Assembly (NCBI GenBank): GCA_937924555.1 | Contig: CALDSN010000025.1 | Location: 1 to 10,365, forward strand | Direction: 5' to 3' | Origin: an uncultured bacterium | GTDB taxonomy: Bacteria > Cloacimonadota > Cloacimonadia > Cloacimonadales > Cloacimonadaceae | Length of the DNA stretch: 10,365 bases | Shown here: positions 7,263 to 10,365 of the stretch, one piece after another | How the letters are laid out: every line of letters starts with the position of its first letter | Position numbering within the stretch: the stretch's first letter is position 1 | The notes under the pieces: model-generated | Seen by the model: only the letters and a program-made list of their open reading frames with translations | Database searches by the model: none | What the model was told of the DNA's origin: nothing | Position numbers and translations under genes: made by a program

Positions 7263-8069
7263 ATGAGGTTTAGCATTCTGTTAATAATGGCTCTGCTATC
7301 AATACCGCTTATAGGTGTTGACCTGCATGATGAACTCGCTTTGGAGTATTTTAACCTTAGTTACTCAGATTCTCTCATCTATAACGCATTGGACAATGTG
7401 ATAAAACCTGAGGTTTATGCTTATATTGATTCCATTGTGGAAAACTGGAACAAGGATACCGTATTCTGGGAGACAGCAAAGGGTGAAATCCGAAATGTAT
7501 ATACATCAAGTTACAAGATAACACACTTCAAGACATATTGTCTGCCCATAATCAAAAAGCATTATTCTATTGATGATCTAAAAGAGATAAATGCCGCACT
7601 TGCTACTCAGGTTAATAAAGCTATAAATAGCAACTTGCTACGGGGAAAAACAGATATCCTTGCAGAAACGATAGATGTTTTCAAGACAGTATTAAAGAAG
7701 GGATCGAAGGAAAACCTTACTCTAACCTGGCCAAAGGACCCTGATAATCCTGATAAGCTTGGTGTAAGGCCAATCATGGGTTATTTCGATTTTGGCTATG
7801 ATAAGCCCCCTAAATCACTCGACGAGTTCAAACCGGAGTACCCTGAAGCTGCAAGGGTTGCGGGCTTACAGGGTACAGTTGTTTTACAAGTGGAGATTCT
7901 AAGAGACGGTAGTGTTGGTGACATTTATGTGAGGAGATCTTATCTTGTTCTTGATGAAGCTGCCAAAGAAGCTATACGCAAGACGAGATTTCAACCTGCT
8001 CTTCTGGAAGATAAACCTGTTGATGGCAGGGTAATGATACCGGTTGAGTTTAAGCTGGATCGCAGATAG
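7263..8069 (+). CDS. Exported protein with a TonB C-terminal domain
   Basis: 268 aa. Residues 4-18 form a hydrophobic N-terminus (signal peptide or signal anchor). Residues 25-150 are a mostly helical region that I do not recognise with certainty; it is faintly like DUF2059-type helical domains. From about 188 to 266 there is a clear TonB C-terminal domain: PEYPEAARVAGLQGTVVLQV, ILRDGSVGDIYVRRS, LDEAAKEAIRKTRFQPA, and a final VMIPVEFKL. TonB couples the ExbBD proton motor to outer-membrane receptors. Here the long Pro-rich periplasm-spanning linker is missing, being replaced by the helical domain, and no exbB/exbD or receptor gene is nearby. A non-canonical or adaptor role is therefore as likely as true TonB function. 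It has its own promoter. AGGAG lies about 10 nt before the ATG. Confidence 0.88.
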   Translation: MRFSILLIMALLSIPLIGVDLHDELALEYFNLSYSDSLIYNALDNVIKPEVYAYIDSIVENWNKDTVFWETAKGEIRNVYTSSYKITHFKTYCLPIIKKHYSIDDLKEINAALATQVNKAINSNLLRGKTDILAETIDVFKTVLKKGSKENLTLTWPKDPDNPDKLGVRPIMGYFDFGYDKPPKSLDEFKPEYPEAARVAGLQGTVVLQVEILRDGSVGDIYVRRSYLVLDEAAKEAIRKTRFQPALLEDKPVDGRVMIPVEFKLDRR

Positions 8070-8082
8070 TTGCACTCCATTA

Positions 8083-8137
8083 GTAACGTATAGCTGTTAC
8101 ATCGTTTGATGAGAATCCTATCCTACCAATTAGGATT
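8083..8137. terminator. Hairpins between the convergent genes
   Basis: In the gap between the convergent genes, AATCCTA (8114-8120) pairs with TAGGATT (8131-8137) around a 10-nt loop, and GTAAC (8083-8087) can pair with GTTAC (8096-8100). Neither has a long U-run, so intrinsic termination is only suggested by position. Confidence 0.3.
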
Positions 8138-8169
8138 AATTCTTAGCTACTAACCATTAACCAATTATT

Positions 8170-8616
8170 CTACAAGCCATTATCCATCCTCTCCCAACCC
8201 TTCACCGGCTTTAACAGCCCCGCTTCCACCGCTTTTTTGATGCTGATGCAGGGCAGGTCGTTAGCATAGATGTAATCCCGCGTAATCGTACGCAAATCCA
8301 CCTCGGGATATGCCTTTTCCACCAGATACATCAGCTTGGTATATAGGCAACTCCAAGACCTCAGCGGCATGCGATAGTTGTTTCGCATCCCGTCATACAC
8401 CTGCACATAATCCCGCAAATCCTGCTTGTATGCCTCGGAAGGCTTCAGCTTCCAAATCCCTTTGGACTTCCCGCCAATCGCCTCATTCACACTGCTTAGG
8501 GTGGGGTAAACCCGCCTTCTGGCATAGGTATAGCCATATCTGCGGCTGTGACAATACACAATTTCGCTGAACCTTCCGCTCAGGGTACCCATTCCACCAT
8601 GAAAAGTAACTCTCAT
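8170..8616 (-). CDS. Hypothetical basic protein of 148 aa
   Basis: I do not recognise the family. The start is well supported: GGAGG lies 4 nt before the ATG at 8616, inside AAGGAGGCAAG. The protein has no signal peptide or membrane segment and is clearly basic. It has a conserved-looking N-terminus (MGTLSGRFSEIVYC, RRYGYTYARRRVYPTLSSVNE). A middle part of likely helices follows (EAYKQDLRDYVQVYD), and then a C-terminal half that reads like a small helical/winged domain (LYTKLMYLVEKAYPEVDLRTIT, ISIKKAVEAGLLKPV). A nucleic-acid-binding role would fit the charge but is a guess. It is convergent with the TonB-domain gene, and its upstream side holds REP-like repeats and then a transposase region, so it may be accessory rather than core. 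Confidence 0.75.
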   Translation of the reverse strand: MRVTFHGGMGTLSGRFSEIVYCHSRRYGYTYARRRVYPTLSSVNEAIGGKSKGIWKLKPSEAYKQDLRDYVQVYDGMRNNYRMPLRSWSCLYTKLMYLVEKAYPEVDLRTITRDYIYANDLPCISIKKAVEAGLLKPVKGWERMDNGL

Positions 8617-8654
8617 CTTGCCTCCTTATATTATCAACTGACTATCTACTTCTT

Positions 8655-8701
8655 CATTCCAGCGCAGGGAACTCCCGGTATAGGCTGACACCTAAATCCA
8701 G
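8655..8701 (+). repeat. REP-like element, copy B, interrupted
   Basis: It starts with CATTCCAGCGCAGG (8655-8668), matching the left arm and loop of copy A. It then carries about 14 unrelated bases and resumes as GGCTGA (8683-8688), ending ATCCAG (8696-8701). The central stem is broken by the extra sequence. It has the same orientation as copies A and C. Confidence 0.5.
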
Positions 8702-8720
8702 TGCTTCATCCTTTTCCCGC

Positions 8721-8751
8721 CATTCCGCTGCAGACCGGAATCCAGCTCTTT
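8721..8751 (+). repeat. REP-like palindrome, copy C
   Basis: ATTCCG (8722-8727) pairs with CGGAAT (8736-8741) around an 8-nt loop that includes CTGCAG, followed by the tail CCAGCTCTTT. Compared with copy A, the third stem pair is T:A instead of G:C, changed on both arms, and the tail CCAG-Y-TCTTT is kept. Confidence 0.6.
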
Positions 8752-8960
8752 ACACTATTAAAACCTATCTACATATATCTACAGAACACATTCTGCTTTC
8801 ATTATTCTGTTGCATGCAAATATTTTTCCACTTTCACTGTAAATTCTAATCCAAAAAGCCAAAATACCTCTTCTCCACCTCCCCTTTTCCTCCTTCCCAC
8901 TGGAGAGTCACCCTTTTAAGTATACAGCCTAAGTCGTTAAAAATAGTGACAAGGCGAACA

Positions 8961-9113
8961 ATGGATAAGATGTTAAGTATACTGAGGCAAGTCAATCCAG
9001 CATGTGGAATTCGAGAAGTGGAGTTCTCTTTAGAAGAGATCAAGCGTTTCCGCGTAGCCAATCTCCAAGCCAGAAAGCCCGATTATGCAACTGAGCCAGG
9101 AGCTGTGAGATGA
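8961..9113 (+). CDS. Possible 50-aa small protein upstream of the transposase
   Basis: I found this short ORF by hand. It starts ATG at 8961 with AAGG 6 nt upstream and ends TGA at 9111-9113, overlapping the next ATG (ATGA). The translation has a protein-like composition: MDKMLSILRQVNPACG, then a charged helix around residues 22-32 (FSLEEIKRFRV), then ARKPDYATEPGAVR. No family is recognised. It could be the first cistron of an element-encoded set, or the remaining N-terminus of a gene broken by an insertion. It lies in the same reading frame as the transposase, but stops separate them. A direct repeat TTAAGTATAC occurs in its upstream region (8916) and inside its start (8973). Confidence 0.4.
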   Translation: MDKMLSILRQVNPACGIREVEFSLEEIKRFRVANLQARKPDYATEPGAVR

Positions 9114-9409
9114 GTACTGCAATAGGTCTAGAAGCTGCTTTTCTCCCCATTTGCCAAGGAGGAAGCACTCGTATCATTTGTACACAAGATAGAGTTGTAC
9201 AATACACCTATCTTCTAGTCGAAGCCACTCATTCCGGAGCTGACATTCTATGTAGGGGATGTTTGGCTAGTATCAAAAAAACTCGAAATGGTCTCTTGTT
9301 ACATCCAACTTCAACAACTTGGCTATCCCCTCAAACCCAAAAAAAGCGTGCCAGCAATCTAAGGGTTAGAAATACTGGCACACATGTTTACTCTAAGAAG
9401 GATGATTAA
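9110..9409 (+). CDS. Possible 99-aa ORF between the 50-aa ORF and the transposase
   Basis: The start is supported by AGGAG 7-8 nt before the ATG at 9110 and by the 4-nt ATGA overlap with the previous ORF. The stop (9407-9409) lies inside the beginning of the transposase frame. The translation has one CxxC (LCRGC), few charged residues until a basic tail (QKKRASNLRVR), and no recognisable family. Its last 25 codons run through an A7 tract and a strong hairpin (9339-9381), which argues that this DNA is kept for its structure rather than its code. A chance ORF, a small accessory protein or a decayed gene are all possible. Confidence 0.3.
   Translation: MSTAIGLEAAFLPICQGGSTRIICTQDRVVQYTYLLVEATHSGADILCRGCLASIKKTRNGLLLHPTSTTWLSPQTQKKRASNLRVRNTGTHVYSKKDD
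9339..9381 (-). terminator. Intrinsic terminator reading leftward, directly upstream of the transposase
   Basis: Read on the minus strand: GTGCCAG (9381-9375), an inner stem TCTAA/TTAGA, CTGGCAC (9354-9348), then GC and T7 (9345-9339). This is a 7-bp plus 5-bp stem followed by a uridine run, the layout of a rho-independent terminator for minus-strand transcripts. On the plus strand the same hairpin ends 2 nt before an in-frame ATG (9384) of the transposase. Confidence 0.6.
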
Positions 9410-10365
9410 ATTGATGCCCGATTCCAAGTCAAGGATTTCTTTTAGGTATTCAATGGTTGTGTATGCCTTGCAGCATGGGATATCTGCTTGTGCACGTGAG
9501 TATAACACAACTAGGCGGACTGTCCAACTTTGGGTGCGACGTTATGACTCACAAACAGGTGTGGAGAGCCTGAAAGTAAAATCCAGAGTGGGACAGAATC
9601 ACCCGCAGAAGATACCGGAAGAGATCAGACAAAGAATCATTGCGTTCCGTAAAGAAACCAAGAATCAGCTTGGAGCCAGACCCATTGTCGACCTGCTTCA
9701 GCTAAGCTGCTCAGCCAAGACAGTAAACAAGATCATCAAACAGAATGGGCTTATACAGAAACGGGCAAGTAAATGGAAAAAGAGAAAGGATATGAGTGCA
9801 GTGCGTGCAGAGTATAAGCCATTTCAAAAGATACAGATAGATGCAAAGTACCTTAATGATATCCCCGAGTGTTATCCTGCTTATCTCCGCGGGGATGTGC
9901 CAAAGTTCTTGTTCTCTGCCAGGGACTACAAAACCGGTTGGCTATTCACTTCCTACTCCAATAAGCTGGATTCTGTTGCTACAAGTATCTTTGCCAAGTA
10001 CTTGATGGATAGGCTTCAAAAAGCCGGCGTTGACCTCTCCCAGGTAAGCTTCCAAACTGATAATGGAAAAGAGTTCGTGGATCGCCTGAAGAACACCACC
10101 ACTCCTTTCCAAAATGCCTTGAAAGGAGTGGTTGAGCACCGCATTATCCCTCCTGCTTCACCCAGATATAATAGCGATGTCGAGACTTTGCATGGCAGGA
10201 TAGAATGCGAATTCCTTAAACTTGAAGATTTTAACAGCTTCCCAGACTTCATGACAAAAGCATGGCTGTACAATATCTACTTCAACATGTTCAGAAAGAA
10301 TCGCAACAGAAGGAACAATCCACCCTCTGCACTACTTAAAGAGGATACAAATGATGTCAAACCCC
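9402..10365 (+). CDS. Integrase-core (DDE) transposase, 3' end outside window
   Basis: The frame is open to the window edge: 321 codons from the ATG at 9402. Residues 12-48 form a helix-turn-helix (SFRYSMVVYALQHGISACAREYN, TTRRTVQLWVRRY), followed by a second helical segment ending LIQKRASKWKKRK. The rve/integrase catalytic core follows, with D147 in IQIDAKYL, D220 in FQTDNGKEF and the likely glutamate E261 in NSDVETLHGR. YNIYFNMFRKNRNRRNNPPSALL matches the 'N..RPH..L...P...L' end of such cores. The order HTH-rve in a single ORF resembles IS481-like or related elements; I cannot assign the family without the termini. Alternative starts are ATG 9384 (against the hairpin) and ATG 9414 (AAGAAGG 12 nt upstream). 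The three catalytic positions look intact, so it may be functional. Left and right inverted repeats were not identified. Confidence 0.9.
   Translation, partial: MIKLMPDSKSRISFRYSMVVYALQHGISACAREYNTTRRTVQLWVRRYDSQTGVESLKVKSRVGQNHPQKIPEEIRQRIIAFRKETKNQLGARPIVDLLQLSCSAKTVNKIIKQNGLIQKRASKWKKRKDMSAVRAEYKPFQKIQIDAKYLNDIPECYPAYLRGDVPKFLFSARDYKTGWLFTSYSNKLDSVATSIFAKYLMDRLQKAGVDLSQVSFQTDNGKEFVDRLKNTTTPFQNALKGVVEHRIIPPASPRYNSDVETLHGRIECEFLKLEDFNSFPDFMTKAWLYNIYFNMFRKNRNRRNNPPSALLKEDTNDVKP

Larger units (their letters stand above)
8617..8960. other. Gene-free stretch with REP-like repeats
   Basis: 344 bp with no convincing coding frame; the open frames present are short and lack ribosome binding sites. 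It holds two REP-like copies (8655-8701 and 8721-8751), a perfect 10-bp palindrome TTGCATGCAA (8810-8819), a pyrimidine-rich tract (about 8869-8900) and the first of two TTAAGTATAC direct repeats (8916-8925). The leader and Shine-Dalgarno of the minus-strand gene lie at its left edge. Confidence 0.6.

Noticed and set aside
7107..8751. Possible CRISPR array from repeated CATNCC units.
   Set aside because: Copies are few, irregularly spaced, separated by whole genes, and do not flank uniform spacers.
8846..9061. Minus-strand 71-aa ORF overlapping the 50-aa ORF.
   Set aside because: No ribosome binding site and no protein-like pattern; it crosses a pyrimidine-rich intergenic tract.
9338..9369. 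A AAA AAG slippery heptamer followed by a hairpin, as used for -1 frameshifting in IS elements.
   Set aside because: The heptamer is in phase with the 99-aa ORF, but a -1 shift meets TAG at 9367-9369 and a +1 shift meets TAA at 9360-9362, so neither joins the transposase. The hairpin also starts only about 2 nt after the heptamer, too close for the usual stimulator spacing.

Overview
The window looks like a chromosomal segment of an uncultured anaerobe of the Cloacimonadota (Cloacimonas-like) or a close relative. This is inferred from a very large secreted C25-type protease that ends in a 'NYPNPFNPSTTIRY...SSGVYLYRL' FlgD-like/type A sorting domain, a signature common in Cloacimonadota, Fibrobacterota and Bacteroidota, and from moderate GC with otherwise ordinary bacterial housekeeping genes. 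No rRNA, tRNA or marker gene is present, so the assignment is an inference.

Left half (1-5457, all minus strand). In transcription order: a small signal-peptide protein (4978-5457); a 123-bp gap holding a 9-bp inverted repeat just before the next start; a 1208-aa gingipain-like cysteine protease with a beta-propeller and a C-terminal sorting domain (1228-4854); YggS/PLPBP (527-1231); and a PlsY-family acyltransferase that runs off the left edge (1-530). The last three genes overlap by 4 nt each (ATGA and GTGA), so they very probably form one translationally coupled operon.

Centre (5458-8069, plus strand). A divergent gene encodes two complete deoxynucleoside-kinase domains fused in tandem (5648-7054). 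It is followed by a perfect 8-bp REP-like hairpin. Next comes a well-formed sigma70-type promoter driving a secreted or membrane-anchored protein with a TonB C-terminal domain (7263-8069).

Right part (8070-10365). A convergent, unrecognised 148-aa basic protein (8170-8616, minus) is followed by 344 bp without a gene that carry two more degenerate members of the same REP-like family. Then comes a plus-strand cascade of overlapping ORFs: a 50-aa ORF (8961-9113), a 99-aa ORF (9110-9409) and an integrase-core (DDE) transposase cut by the right edge (9402-10365). A strong hairpin with an intrinsic-terminator layout on the minus strand lies directly upstream of the transposase start. This end is a mobile-element region; the element's own termini could not be defined.

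The parts most worth a second look are the antisense terminator/hairpin in front of the transposase with its two small upstream ORFs, the REP-like family with a compensatory stem change, the fused double kinase, and the inverted repeat that may hide the start of the protease mRNA. No CRISPR array, toxin-antitoxin pair or recognisable defence system was seen.
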